Shown one piece after another: positions 35,397 to 43,770 of a stretch of 64,000 nt of DNA; within the stretch, counting starts at the first letter, position 1; every line of letters starts with the position of its first letter. The DNA is from Thermodesulforhabdus norvegica (GTDB lineage: Bacteria; Desulfobacterota; Syntrophobacteria; Syntrophobacterales; Thermodesulforhabdaceae): the NCBI RefSeq assembly GCF_900114975.1, contig NZ_FOUU01000004.1, forward strand, positions 138,986 through 202,985, written 5' to 3'. The translations under genes were made by a program, and so were the position numbers. The notes beneath the pieces were generated by a model. That model ran no database searches. It was not told where the DNA came from and was given only the letters and a program-made list of their open reading frames with translations.

Positions 35397-36614
35397 TTAA
35401 ACTACTCTTTTGCAATGAGCAGGCCTTTGACTCTGTGCAGTCCTATGAGGTTGCAACGGCAGATACTTTCGCTTCATAAGTTGCCTGTAGATATCGATGT
35501 GTTTTTCCGCCGTCACGGTCCAGCTGGTTTTCAGTACAAAAGGAACGAGAAGCCTTTTGATCTTTCTTGATATGCTTGTGTAGTTTTCTCGCAGTAGGCA
35601 AAAAGCACTCATAAGACCATCCAGATCCCCCGGGGCAAAAGAAAGCTCGGGGAAGAACTCGGTGTACTCAACTAGCCGTGGAACTCTGGATGCCAGGATC
35701 GGTTTTAAACTTCCCATGGCGAGATGAAGGACACCGCTTACTCCGACATGCCCGGGCCACTCTTTGTAAGGCAGAAGAATTGCGTCGGCTGCGGCCAGGT
35801 ACCGCAGTAGCTCTTTTCGGTCTAGAAAATTCCGGGCGAAATACACTTTCTCACTGTTTTTACTCACTTCTGCAACGGATTGTTGAAGTAGCTTCAATTC
35901 ACTGTCTGAAGCCTGAAATTTTCCCGCAACTATTATGATTGTGTCGGGGAATTCGTAGCTTATCGCCTGTGCTATATTGAGCAGATCCGTTATGCCTTTA
36001 TCCCACCTCAGAAATCCCGGTATCACAACGACAAAAACTTTATTTAAGTCAATCTTTGCCCCGATGATAAATTTGAAAACGTCCCTGTTTTTTCTGAAGC
36101 GATTTATATACGTGCCATGAGGTACCATAAATATCTTTCTCAGGTCGGATCCCTGTTGCCACAATTCGTATTCTGCAAGGCTGCTGTGTACGAATATCCC
36201 GTCGGCCAGCTCTATCATTTCTTTCTGAAGAGTTCGTAAGGATTGGTCAGGGTGGAGCGAGTGAATTGGTGTGTGCAGTGTTATACACAGGAGTTGCGAC
36301 AGCTTTTGTGCCCGATGCAAAAAATCCAGTATTGCTTTTTCTTTACCGAATATTGCGTATTCATGCTGAATGTGGATAACGTCGTAAGGGGCATTGAAGG
36401 CTATGGTTTCGATCATTTGTGAATAATCAGGTGCACCCGGTCTGAAACAGGGTATCACCTTTATCCTTCTTTTGGAAGCCTGAGGTAAACAATTGTGGGG
36501 TGCGAAAATATATAGTGAATCTGTTCTTTCCTGCATCTTATTTATGAGAAAGTGGCAATACTCTGCTATTCCGCATTCGTAGGGCGGAAACGTTGAAATG
36601 ATTGCCACCTTCAT
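35397..36614 (-). CDS. Glycosyltransferase (GT-B fold, family 4-like)
   Basis: A 405-residue cytoplasmic GT-B enzyme. The N-terminus STFPPYECGIAEYCHFLI is typical of family-4 transferases that act on surface polysaccharides. The acceptor-domain part contains YDVIHIQHEYAIFG, and the donor domain contains VFVVVIPGFLRWDKGITDLL and DAILLPYKEWPGHVGVSGVLHLAMG. The start ATG overlaps the stop of the companion glycosyltransferase (ATGA). Donor and acceptor sugars are not deducible. Confidence 0.88.
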   Translation of the reverse strand: MKVAIISTFPPYECGIAEYCHFLINKMQERTDSLYIFAPHNCLPQASKRRIKVIPCFRPGAPDYSQMIETIAFNAPYDVIHIQHEYAIFGKEKAILDFLHRAQKLSQLLCITLHTPIHSLHPDQSLRTLQKEMIELADGIFVHSSLAEYELWQQGSDLRKIFMVPHGTYINRFRKNRDVFKFIIGAKIDLNKVFVVVIPGFLRWDKGITDLLNIAQAISYEFPDTIIIVAGKFQASDSELKLLQQSVAEVSKNSEKVYFARNFLDRKELLRYLAAADAILLPYKEWPGHVGVSGVLHLAMGSLKPILASRVPRLVEYTEFFPELSFAPGDLDGLMSAFCLLRENYTSISRKIKRLLVPFVLKTSWTVTAEKHIDIYRQLMKRKYLPLQPHRTAQSQRPAHCKRVV

Positions 36615-37639
36615 TTTAAACCTCCGAGAATAGTTCTTACAAAATTGTCGGGAGTAAGCGGTGAGACGCTTTTTCTGACCTTATCGTTTACTTTAAACCA
36701 TTCAGACGGGGTCATCTTCAGGACCTCTGTTAACATTCGGATAAAGGCGTAATCACTTCGGGCAATGAATTGGTTTGCTATGTCCTTGAGTCCCGTTGGA
36801 TACCTGACCACCGCAGGTACCCCTCGGGCCATTGCTTCACAGGGCGAAATGCCGAAGTGTTCTCCTATTCTGGGGTGAGCGTAAACTCTGGCGGTTCCGT
36901 AGAGATTGAAAAGCTCCTCATCTGAGGGCGATTCCACAATGCGCACCCCTTCGGTTTCTTCGGCCATATTCTTTATTTCTCGGTAATATTCTTCGTGACG
37001 TGGATCCGGGAATCCCGCAAGAACCAGTTCAGCTTCTGGTATATCTTCTCTTATTCGATCCAGTGCAAATATGAGAAAATCCTGACGCTTCAGCGGGGTA
37101 AACCTTCCGGTTGAAAGAATGACAGGGGGTGGAAATGCTCTCACAGGTGAGTCATCGGCAAAGAAGCGTTTTTCCAGAGGTGGGTGAGCAACGATTGACT
37201 CTCTTCCCCACACAAGCCTGACGGCCATAGCCGTTCTTCTGGAGTTTACGAAGATTCTGTCAATCAGCTTTAGCTCTTCGGGATAACACAGCAGAAACCT
37301 GCCTCTTTTTTCATACTCGTGAATGTTCTCTTCTTCTGCTTCCTCTTCGAGTGGAAAGTGAACGTACATGGCAATTCTGGCTTTATCGCGAAGGCCTTTT
37401 GCATAGCTTGTTTCGGATATCGTGAGAAATATCCAGTCCGGACGAATTTTATCGGCTATACGGACGACTTCGGCAGGTTCCGGGGCTGTTATAACGTCGG
37501 GAAACCAATCACCCGTGGCCGCGAAAGAAACCAGGTGAGCTTGAACACCTAGATCCTTTAACCCTTCGTAGAGAATTTTTGTGAGTCTTTCGGAACCCCC
37601 TTTTACGTCCAGATGAGGATGAAAGATCAATACGCGCAT
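36611..37639 (-). CDS. Glycosyltransferase family 4
   Basis: A 342-residue GT-B glycosyltransferase: FHPHLDVKGGSERLTKILYEGLKDLG at the start, and LSTGRFTPLKRQDFLIFAL and YAHPRIGEHFGISPCEAMARGVPAVV in the donor domain. The E-x7-E pattern (EHFGISPCE) marks a retaining family-4 enzyme. It is the first gene of a two-gene unit (GGGAGG upstream of its ATG) and diverges from the tryptophan-attenuated operon. Confidence 0.9.
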   Translation of the reverse strand: MRVLIFHPHLDVKGGSERLTKILYEGLKDLGVQAHLVSFAATGDWFPDVITAPEPAEVVRIADKIRPDWIFLTISETSYAKGLRDKARIAMYVHFPLEEEAEEENIHEYEKRGRFLLCYPEELKLIDRIFVNSRRTAMAVRLVWGRESIVAHPPLEKRFFADDSPVRAFPPPVILSTGRFTPLKRQDFLIFALDRIREDIPEAELVLAGFPDPRHEEYYREIKNMAEETEGVRIVESPSDEELFNLYGTARVYAHPRIGEHFGISPCEAMARGVPAVVRYPTGLKDIANQFIARSDYAFIRMLTEVLKMTPSEWFKVNDKVRKSVSPLTPDNFVRTILGGLK

Positions 37640-37729
37640 CTTTCATACCTCCCCTGTGACGTAAGGCTACTTATAAAGTAAGGTCTGTGAATTAAATATC
37701 AAGTAGCTTGCTCGGTTATGTATATTTTG

Positions 37730-37758
37730 TTGACGGAAGAGGTGAATTTTGCTAGCAA
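37730..37758 (+). promoter_or_regulatory. Candidate promoter of the Trp-attenuated operon
   Basis: TTGACG (37730-37735) is followed after 17 bp by TAGCAA, a weak -10 match. The position, about 35 bp before the leader peptide, is right for the attenuator transcript, but the -10 is poor and other starts are possible. Confidence 0.3.
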
Positions 37759-37794
37759 GTGTAGGCGGTTGAAGTGATTGAAGAAGGCGTGGAA

Positions 37795-37881
37795 ATGGTG
37801 AATAGCAGGAAAGCACGTCATACCGGTAACTGGTGGCGCTGGTGGTGGAGTGGGCCGGGGGTGAGGTCTGCCCACCGCTAG
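37795..37881 (+). CDS. Tryptophan-rich leader peptide of an attenuator
   Basis: A 28-codon ORF (ATG to TAG) with AAGAAGG 7 nt upstream. It encodes five tryptophans in six codons (WWRWWW, residues 13-18; codons at 37831-37848) of a total of 28. Nothing else about the peptide looks functional. Its stop lies just past the RNA segment that must choose between two partner helices, exactly as in classical trp leader peptides. Stalling at the Trp codons would cover the first partner, at 37850. There is no upstream gene on this strand, since the neighbour is divergent, so the terminator that follows makes sense only as an attenuator for iorA and the genes behind it. Confidence 0.9.
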   Translation: MVNSRKARHTGNWWRWWWSGPGVRSAHR

Positions 37882-37916
37882 GTTCCCGGCGAAGGGATTA
37901 AAAAGGCCGTGGGCGG
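37850..37916 (+). promoter_or_regulatory. Attenuator switching helices (segments 1, 2 and 3)
   Basis: GTGGGC occurs twice, at 37850-37855 (segment 1, right after the Trp codons) and 37909-37914 (segment 3, within the terminator's 5' arm). Both can pair with the single GCCCAC at 37870-37875 (segment 2). The 2:3 helix extends to 8 bp (37868-37875 with 37909-37916). A ribosome stalled on the Trp codons blocks segment 1, frees segment 2 for segment 3 and prevents termination. A ribosome reaching the stop codon at 37879 covers segment 2 and allows the terminator. Confidence 0.86.
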
Positions 37917-37944
37917 CTCACCCGCTCACGGCCTTTTTGTTTTT
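37900..37944 (+). terminator. Attenuator terminator hairpin
   Basis: A 17-bp stem (37900-37916 with 37922-37938, one G-T pair) with a 5-nt loop CTCAC and a T-rich tail (TTTTTGTTTTT). It stands 27 bp before the start of the second iorA. It is the 3:4 hairpin of the tryptophan attenuator. Confidence 0.93.
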
Positions 37945-37970
37945 AAAATTTCATAACGGGAGATGACCTG

Positions 37971-39767
37971 GTGTCCGAAAGAAAGATACTGCTGGGTAAT
38001 GAGGCCATTGCCTATGCTCTTGTTGCCTCCGGGTGCCATGTGGTGGCTTCTTATCCCGGAACGCCTGCATCGGAAATTCTTCAAAGCATTCTCAATTTAA
38101 AACAAAAGCACGGAATAGGAGACCTCTACGCCGAGTGGTCGATTAACGAAAAGGTTGCCTTTGAAACCGCCCTTGCAGCAGCCTATTCCGGCCTGAGGGC
38201 TGCCGCTTCGATGAAGCAGGTCGGGCTCAATGTAGCCTCCGATGCCCTTATGAGCGCCGCATACACCGGGGTTGCCGGTGGTTTTATAGTCATTTCTGCC
38301 GATGACCCGGGGCCTCATAGCTCTCAGACGGAACAGGATAGCCGCTTCTTCGCAATGTTTGCAAAAATACCGGTCTTCGACCCCTCGTCTCCTCATGAGG
38401 CCACAGAGTGCATTGCATCGGCCTTTGAGCTTTCCGAAAGATACCAGATCCCCGTTATGGTCCGTCCGACCACGAGAGTCTGCCACGCAAGGCAGGATGT
38501 GCCTCTTCCGGGTTTTAAAAGGCTTAAAAGAGAACCCCGTTTTGAAAAAAATCCTCAAAGATGGGCGGCAACGCCTAAGTTCCGTTACCTTTTGCATAAA
38601 AAGCTCAATGAAAAGATGGAAAACATTTCCCGGGAAAATTTAATTTCTCTCCCTGAGAACCCAAAACCGGCCTGTGTGATTGCAAGCGGTGTTGTTTGGG
38701 CTCACCTGAGAGAAATAGTTGAAGATCTCAACTTAACGGACAGGCTGGACCTTGTCAAAATTACCATGGCTTATCCCATTTCTCAGTCCTTTCTGAGGGA
38801 AATTCAGAACCGGTATGAACGGATCCTCGTCCTTGAAGAAACCTATCCTGTTATAGAAGTACAGTTTCCCTGTAGAGATCGGGTTTCGGGAAGACTGGAC
38901 GGAACGGTACCCTCTGAGGGAGAGCTACTTCCCGAGAAAGTAGAAGAAATTGTTCGCAGGTGGTGCGATCTGACGCCGTCTCCTTCATTCCATTTGCCAT
39001 CAAAAAAACAGGATCGTCGGCCGACGCTCTGCCCCGGTTGTGGTCACAGGCCCGTGTTCTTCGCAATAAGAAAGGTCTTTCCCGGGGGGATCTATCCCGG
39101 CGATATAGGTTGCTACACTCTGGGCTTAAATCTCGGAGCTGTGGATACCGTGCTTTGCATGGGGGCTTCCGTTGCCCAGGCGGCGGGTTTTTCCCGTGTG
39201 TTTTCACTCTTCGGTGATCAGAAAGAGGGCGTTCCCGTAATTGCAACCATCGGTGATTCGACCTTCTTTCATGCGGGCATTCCTCCTTTAATAAACGCCG
39301 TGTCCGGGGGAGCAAGGTTTATTCTGGTGATTGTGGACAACGGAACCACTGCCATGACGGGCCATCAACCGACTCCGGACATTTCCATTGAAAGGATGGT
39401 CGAAGCCTGCGGGGTTGGTTTCATCAGGGTTGTCGATCCTTACGAGCTCTCGGAACTGATGGAGGCTCTGAAGGAGGCGGGGAAATATGCCTTTGAAGAC
39501 GAACTGGGTGTGGCAGTGGTGATAGCCCGAAGGCCCTGTATTATGAACAGAAAACAGGATCGAGGTTTTGATCCCGTCGTAGTGGAAGTTACCGATGAAT
39601 GTACGGGATGTCAGCTTTGTGTGGATCGTTTTGAATGTCCGGCAATTCTATCGAGGGGAAAGAAGGAGAAGGTAGAGATCGATCGGGTTCTTTGCACCGG
39701 TTGTGGGGTATGTGTGCAGGTTTGCCCTTATGGAGGGCTCAGAGTTGCGGGTCTTGATGAGGTGTAA
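37971..39767 (+). CDS. iorA: Indolepyruvate:ferredoxin oxidoreductase alpha subunit, copy 2 (Trp-attenuated)
   Basis: A 598-residue catalytic subunit homologous to the product at 28680. It has GCHVVASYPGTPASEI, KVAFETALAAAYSGLRA, the TPP region LCPGCGHRPVFFAI and GDSTFFHAGIPPLINAV, and two C-terminal [4Fe-4S] sets, CTGCQLCVDRFECP and CTGCGVCVQVCP. It starts at GTG 37971 behind GGGAG. It interconverts aryl-2-oxoacids and arylacetyl-CoA with ferredoxin. Control by a Trp attenuator and linkage to a CoA ligase argue that this copy runs towards arylpyruvate (biosynthesis or salvage). That direction is inference. Confidence 0.95.
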   Translation: MSERKILLGNEAIAYALVASGCHVVASYPGTPASEILQSILNLKQKHGIGDLYAEWSINEKVAFETALAAAYSGLRAAASMKQVGLNVASDALMSAAYTGVAGGFIVISADDPGPHSSQTEQDSRFFAMFAKIPVFDPSSPHEATECIASAFELSERYQIPVMVRPTTRVCHARQDVPLPGFKRLKREPRFEKNPQRWAATPKFRYLLHKKLNEKMENISRENLISLPENPKPACVIASGVVWAHLREIVEDLNLTDRLDLVKITMAYPISQSFLREIQNRYERILVLEETYPVIEVQFPCRDRVSGRLDGTVPSEGELLPEKVEEIVRRWCDLTPSPSFHLPSKKQDRRPTLCPGCGHRPVFFAIRKVFPGGIYPGDIGCYTLGLNLGAVDTVLCMGASVAQAAGFSRVFSLFGDQKEGVPVIATIGDSTFFHAGIPPLINAVSGGARFILVIVDNGTTAMTGHQPTPDISIERMVEACGVGFIRVVDPYELSELMEALKEAGKYAFEDELGVAVVIARRPCIMNRKQDRGFDPVVVEVTDECTGCQLCVDRFECPAILSRGKKEKVEIDRVLCTGCGVCVQVCPYGGLRVAGLDEV

Positions 39768-39794
39768 TTCAACGACTTCAGGAGTCCGGGATAT

Positions 39795-40352
39795 ATGAGA
39801 AATCAGATCGTTCTGAGCGGTCTCGGAGGGCAGGGAGTATTATTTGCAACGAAGGTTCTGGCCCTGGTGGCCACCGGGATGGGGCTTGGTGTTCTTATTT
39901 CTGAGACTCACGGAATGGCCCAGCGGGGAGGAAATGTTATCAGTCATCTTAAGGTGTTTTCGCGGGATGAGCCCTTTTACGGTCCTCTGGTCAGGCCGGG
40001 AAAAGCAGATGTCTTGCTGGCTTTTCATCGTGAAGGTCTGGATGTTCACGGTTATTTCCTTAAGCCCGGAGGTACGGCGGTATGCAATGCTAAAGACGGT
40101 GAGTTTAAAGGGCTCGATCTCGAGGAGTGGAAGGGCAGAACTTTGCGTTTTGTGGATGCCACGGCGGTGGCCTTGAAGCTCGGAAATCCGGTGCTGTCAA
40201 ACATCGTTCTTCTGGGGTTTGCGGTTGCAGAGGGTTTTCTTTTCGGTGACAGGGGTCTATTTGAAAAGGTTCTCGAGGGAATCGGCGGCCCTGATGCCGG
40301 GAAGAACCTGGAAGCCTTTTATGCCGGTTTGGAACTGGCTTCGGGGAGGTAG
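39795..40352 (+). CDS. iorB: Indolepyruvate:ferredoxin oxidoreductase beta subunit, copy 2
   Basis: A 185-residue partner of IorA with the family signature LGGQGVLFATKVLALVA and SETHGMAQRGGNVISHLKV. It lies 27 bp behind iorA, with an AGGAG-type ribosome-binding site. It is shorter by about 23 residues than the copy-1 subunit, mainly at the C-terminus. The ABC-transporter permease gene starts 3 bp after its stop. Confidence 0.93.
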   Translation: MRNQIVLSGLGGQGVLFATKVLALVATGMGLGVLISETHGMAQRGGNVISHLKVFSRDEPFYGPLVRPGKADVLLAFHREGLDVHGYFLKPGGTAVCNAKDGEFKGLDLEEWKGRTLRFVDATAVALKLGNPVLSNIVLLGFAVAEGFLFGDRGLFEKVLEGIGGPDAGKNLEAFYAGLELASGR

Positions 40353-40355
40353 CAG

Positions 40356-41237
40356 GTGCTGGCACAGCAAATACCCCAGTACATAGTTTCGGGGCTTACG
40401 AGCGGAAGTATCTACGCCCTGGTGGCCCTGGGGTTCTGCTTGATTCATAATGCCACCAGGATTGTTAACTTTGCTCAGGGCGAGTTTGTAATGCTGGGCG
40501 CCCTTGCCACTGTTTCACTCGTTGCCGACCTTGGTCTGCCCCTCTGGTTTGGAGCTGCTGTCTCCGTTGCGATGGTTACTCTTGTGGGAGTTTTTCTCGA
40601 CAGGGGACTGATCCGCAGGGCCAGAACTACTGCTCCCATCGTTTTCATCATGATAACGGTGGGTGCCTCCATCGCCCTTCAGGGTACCGGTATGATAATC
40701 TGGGGTAAGGATGCAAGGACTCTTCCTCCCATCGGCGGTTATCGATACATAAGATTTGGATCGGCCTCTATAATTCCCCAAACCCTTGTGATAATCGGCG
40801 TCGTGGCCTGCCTGCTTCTTGGGCTTTACCTTTTTCTGCACAGACACAGAATAGGCAGGGCTATACGGGCTGTGGCGGACAATCCCGAAGGAGCACTTCT
40901 CGTGGGTATACCGGTGGGGAGGCTCGTCGCCCTGTCTTTTGGTATGAGCGGGGCTCTGGGGGCTCTGGCCGGCATTCTGGTGACTCCTCTGACCACCATG
41001 AGCTATCAGAGCGGCCTGATGCTGGGGCTTAAAGGCTTTTCTGCGGCGGTACTCGGCGGTTTCGGATCGCTTCCGGGTGCCGTTGCCGGTGGATTCATAC
41101 TGGGGATGCTGGAAGCCTTTGGCTCCGGATTGCTTTCGTCTACCTATAAGGACGCCATAGCATTTATGGTGCTGGTTATGATCCTTTTCTGCAAACCCGA
41201 CGGTCTTTTCGGTTCTGTTCGCTTAAGACGAGCATGA
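40356..41237 (+). CDS. livH: Branched-chain-amino-acid-type ABC transporter permease LivH
   Basis: A 293-residue inner-membrane permease with about eight hydrophobic segments. The opening YIVSGLTSGSIYALVALGFCLIHNATRIVNFAQGEF is diagnostic of LivH. IGRAIRAVADNPEGALLVGI and the coupling region GFSAAVLGGFGSLPGAVAGGFILG follow. It starts at GTG 40356. In this operon the transporter is likely to carry an aromatic acid or amino acid rather than Leu/Ile/Val; that is inference from the neighbours. Confidence 0.93.
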   Translation: MLAQQIPQYIVSGLTSGSIYALVALGFCLIHNATRIVNFAQGEFVMLGALATVSLVADLGLPLWFGAAVSVAMVTLVGVFLDRGLIRRARTTAPIVFIMITVGASIALQGTGMIIWGKDARTLPPIGGYRYIRFGSASIIPQTLVIIGVVACLLLGLYLFLHRHRIGRAIRAVADNPEGALLVGIPVGRLVALSFGMSGALGALAGILVTPLTTMSYQSGLMLGLKGFSAAVLGGFGSLPGAVAGGFILGMLEAFGSGLLSSTYKDAIAFMVLVMILFCKPDGLFGSVRLRRA

Positions 41238-41240
41238 ACT

Positions 41241-43049
41241 ATGAGAGTGGAAAAAAAGACCGCAATATATTTCCCGGCCTTGATATGCCTATCACTTTCC
41301 GGACTATTTTTGCCGTCCTTTATAAAGAACGATTACCTTTTCGTGATTCTAAATGTGGTGGCCTTTAATGGGATTGCCGTCACGGGGTTGAATCTTCTTT
41401 ACGATGCCACGGGTCAGGTTTCTCTGGGACATGCCGTTTTTTACGGACTCGGGGCTTATACAACTGCCGTTCTTTCTGTTACCTTTGGGCTTCCCTTATG
41501 GACGGCCTGGATGGGTTCCGTTGCGATGGTTCTGGTTTCTTCCTTTATTCTTGCCTTTCCCACCTTGAGGCTCCACGGCCACTATATGGTCATGGCAACG
41601 CTGGGGTGCAATATAATTCTGACCGTGATCCTTAACCAGTGGGAATCCCTTACGGGAGGACCTTCGGGATTTCCGGGAATTCCCGAACTCTCTGCAGGCT
41701 TTGTAGAACTGTCGACCGACAGGGGTTTTTTCAGGCTGGCGTGGATTGCACTTCTGGGTTTCGCTTTCGCTACGGTGGCTCTTCAGAAAAGTGGCGTGGG
41801 AAAGATATTCAGGGCCATACGGCAAAACGAAATTGCGACGGAGTGCTGTGGTACAAACACAACGGGATACAAGATCTTTGCCTTCGTTCTGAGTGCACTC
41901 TACGCAGGCATTGCGGGAATTCTTTACGCTCACTACATGTCCTTTATAAGCCCGAAGACCTTCGGAGTTTTTCGATCCCTGGAATGGGTTACCATGGCAG
42001 TTGTGGGCGGGATGGGAAACGTTCTGGGGGGTATTCTCGGAGCTTTTGTGCTTACCCTTCTGCCCGAGCTTCTTCACGCTCTTGAGGAGTTGCAGGTTCT
42101 TTTCTACGGCATAGTTCTGATGTCTGTGCTCATTCTCTGCCCTCAGGGGATGGTGCCAGCGATTCGCTCTCTTGTGGATCGCTTTTCTGCTCTTACCGAA
42201 ACGGAGGCGTGTGGAGACAAAAGCTTAAAGAAAAAGACTCTTCGTGGTGCCACTCCCGTTAGAGCCGGGCGTAATTGCGGAAAACTCCGTATTGAAGGCC
42301 TGTCGGTAAATTTCGGCGGGCTTCAGGCTCTTTCGTCCGTAAGTGTTACCTTTGATCCCGGCCGTATTCATGCCGTGATCGGTCCCAACGGTGCGGGCAA
42401 AACGACTCTTTTCAATGCAGTGTGCGGGATTGTAAAGCCCCGATCGGGAAAGATTTTTCTGGGCGATCTGGAGATTACCGGATTTTCGCCGCATAAAATT
42501 GCCCTTTCGGGAATAGGGCGAACCTTTCAGGTGCCCCAGCTTTATTCTGAATTCTCGGTGCGGGACCATGTCTTTGTGGGGATGTGTGTCGGAAGGCTTC
42601 CCCTGAACGGGATGATTGGCGATGATGTGGATGAGGTCCTGCGGTTTTTCGATTTGCTGGAGCTTTCCGAGCTGAAGGTCGGTGAGGTTTCACTCTTCGA
42701 CAAAAAGCGCATTGAGCTGGCCAGGGCTCTGGCTGCAAACCCTGCGTACATCCTGGTTGATGAGCCCGGAGGCGGCCTTAACGAAGAGGAAAAAGAGGCC
42801 GTTGCCCGATATCTTTTTGCCCTGACAAAGGTTGGGGTTACCCCCATCGTCGTGGATCATCACATGGATCTTGTAATGAACGTTGCCGAAAGGGTTGTTG
42901 TTCTCCATCAGGGGCAGATCATCGCCGACGGGACGCCCGATGAGATCGTTGAAAATCCCCGTGTTGCCGATGCCTATCTGGGTTCGCGGCAGAAGGTTCT
43001 GTCAGGGGGACGGGTGGAACGAGGTTGCGAAGGGTGCGGCAATGCTTGA
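41241..43049 (+). CDS. livM: LivM-LivG fusion: ABC permease joined to ATPase
   Basis: A 602-residue two-domain protein. Residues ~1-310 are a LivM-type permease (NLLYDATGQVSLGHAVFYGLGAYT, then IRQNEIATECCGTNTTGYKIFAFVLSALYAGIAG). Residues ~345-595 are a LivG-type ATPase (Walker A GPNGAGKTTLF at ~380, AFCG-equivalent RTFQVPQLYSEFSV, Walker B YILVDEPGGGLNEEE). The ABC signature is altered: where LSGGQQ is expected the text reads EVSLFDKKRIELARALA, so this ATPase half may be catalytically asymmetric. The linker is ~30 residues. The stop overlaps the livF start by 8 bp. Confidence 0.93.
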   Translation: MRVEKKTAIYFPALICLSLSGLFLPSFIKNDYLFVILNVVAFNGIAVTGLNLLYDATGQVSLGHAVFYGLGAYTTAVLSVTFGLPLWTAWMGSVAMVLVSSFILAFPTLRLHGHYMVMATLGCNIILTVILNQWESLTGGPSGFPGIPELSAGFVELSTDRGFFRLAWIALLGFAFATVALQKSGVGKIFRAIRQNEIATECCGTNTTGYKIFAFVLSALYAGIAGILYAHYMSFISPKTFGVFRSLEWVTMAVVGGMGNVLGGILGAFVLTLLPELLHALEELQVLFYGIVLMSVLILCPQGMVPAIRSLVDRFSALTETEACGDKSLKKKTLRGATPVRAGRNCGKLRIEGLSVNFGGLQALSSVSVTFDPGRIHAVIGPNGAGKTTLFNAVCGIVKPRSGKIFLGDLEITGFSPHKIALSGIGRTFQVPQLYSEFSVRDHVFVGMCVGRLPLNGMIGDDVDEVLRFFDLLELSELKVGEVSLFDKKRIELARALAANPAYILVDEPGGGLNEEEKEAVARYLFALTKVGVTPIVVDHHMDLVMNVAERVVVLHQGQIIADGTPDEIVENPRVADAYLGSRQKVLSGGRVERGCEGCGNA

Positions 43050-43770
43050 AGTATGCGGCCTTTCGTGCGGGTACGGTGGAACCGGAGGAAGGGTTCTCAA
43101 CGGGATTGACCTGGATGTGAAGGCCGGAGAGATCGTCGTGATTCTGGGAAGTAACGGTGCAGGAAAGAGCACTCTGCTCAGAGCCGTTATCGGGCTCATC
43201 AGGCCTGTACACGGCGAAATCCGGTTCAGGGGGCGCAGGATTAACGAAGAGAGCACTGACAGGATTACTTCCATGGGATTGGTTCTGGTTCCCGAAAATA
43301 GAGCCCTTTTCGGGACCATGAGCGTTCAGGAAAACCTGGAACTGGGAGGGTATCTCAGGGATAAGGCCGAAGTGAACGAAACTCTGGAGATGGTCTATGG
43401 GCTTTTTCCGGTCCTGCGGGAGCGGAAACGTCAGAGTGCCGCAACCTTAAGCGGCGGGGAACAGCAGATGCTTGCAATCGGTCGGGCACTTATGACTCGA
43501 CCTTCGCTTCTCATGCTTGATGAGCCTTCTCTGGGGCTTGCGCCTCTCGTGGTTGACGAAATATACCGAACCCTTGTGGAACTTAACAGTAAAAGGGCTC
43601 TTACTCTTCTTGTCGTGGAGCAGGACGTATCGAGAGCTCTGGACGTGGCCGATAGGATCTACGTTATGGAGAACGGACGGGTTGTTTTCCGGGGGAAGCC
43701 TGAAGAACTTACAGGTACGGACATATTGAAACGTGCATATTTCGGAAGCAGGAAGGAGAAAAGGGGATGA
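43042..43770 (+). CDS. livF: Branched-chain-amino-acid-type ABC transporter ATPase LivF
   Basis: A 242-residue ABC ATPase with Walker A LGSNGAGKSTLLRAV, Q-loop VPENRALFGTMSVQENLELGGY, a complete signature LSGGEQQMLAIGRAL and Walker B LLMLDEPSLGLAP. It pairs with the ATPase half of the LivM-LivG fusion, whose own signature is degenerate. The ATG at 43042 is chosen because the ABC domain begins there; the frame is open further upstream within livM. It overlaps the CoA-ligase start by 4 bp (ATGA). Confidence 0.94.
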   Translation: MLEVCGLSCGYGGTGGRVLNGIDLDVKAGEIVVILGSNGAGKSTLLRAVIGLIRPVHGEIRFRGRRINEESTDRITSMGLVLVPENRALFGTMSVQENLELGGYLRDKAEVNETLEMVYGLFPVLRERKRQSAATLSGGEQQMLAIGRALMTRPSLLMLDEPSLGLAPLVVDEIYRTLVELNSKRALTLLVVEQDVSRALDVADRIYVMENGRVVFRGKPEELTGTDILKRAYFGSRKEKRG

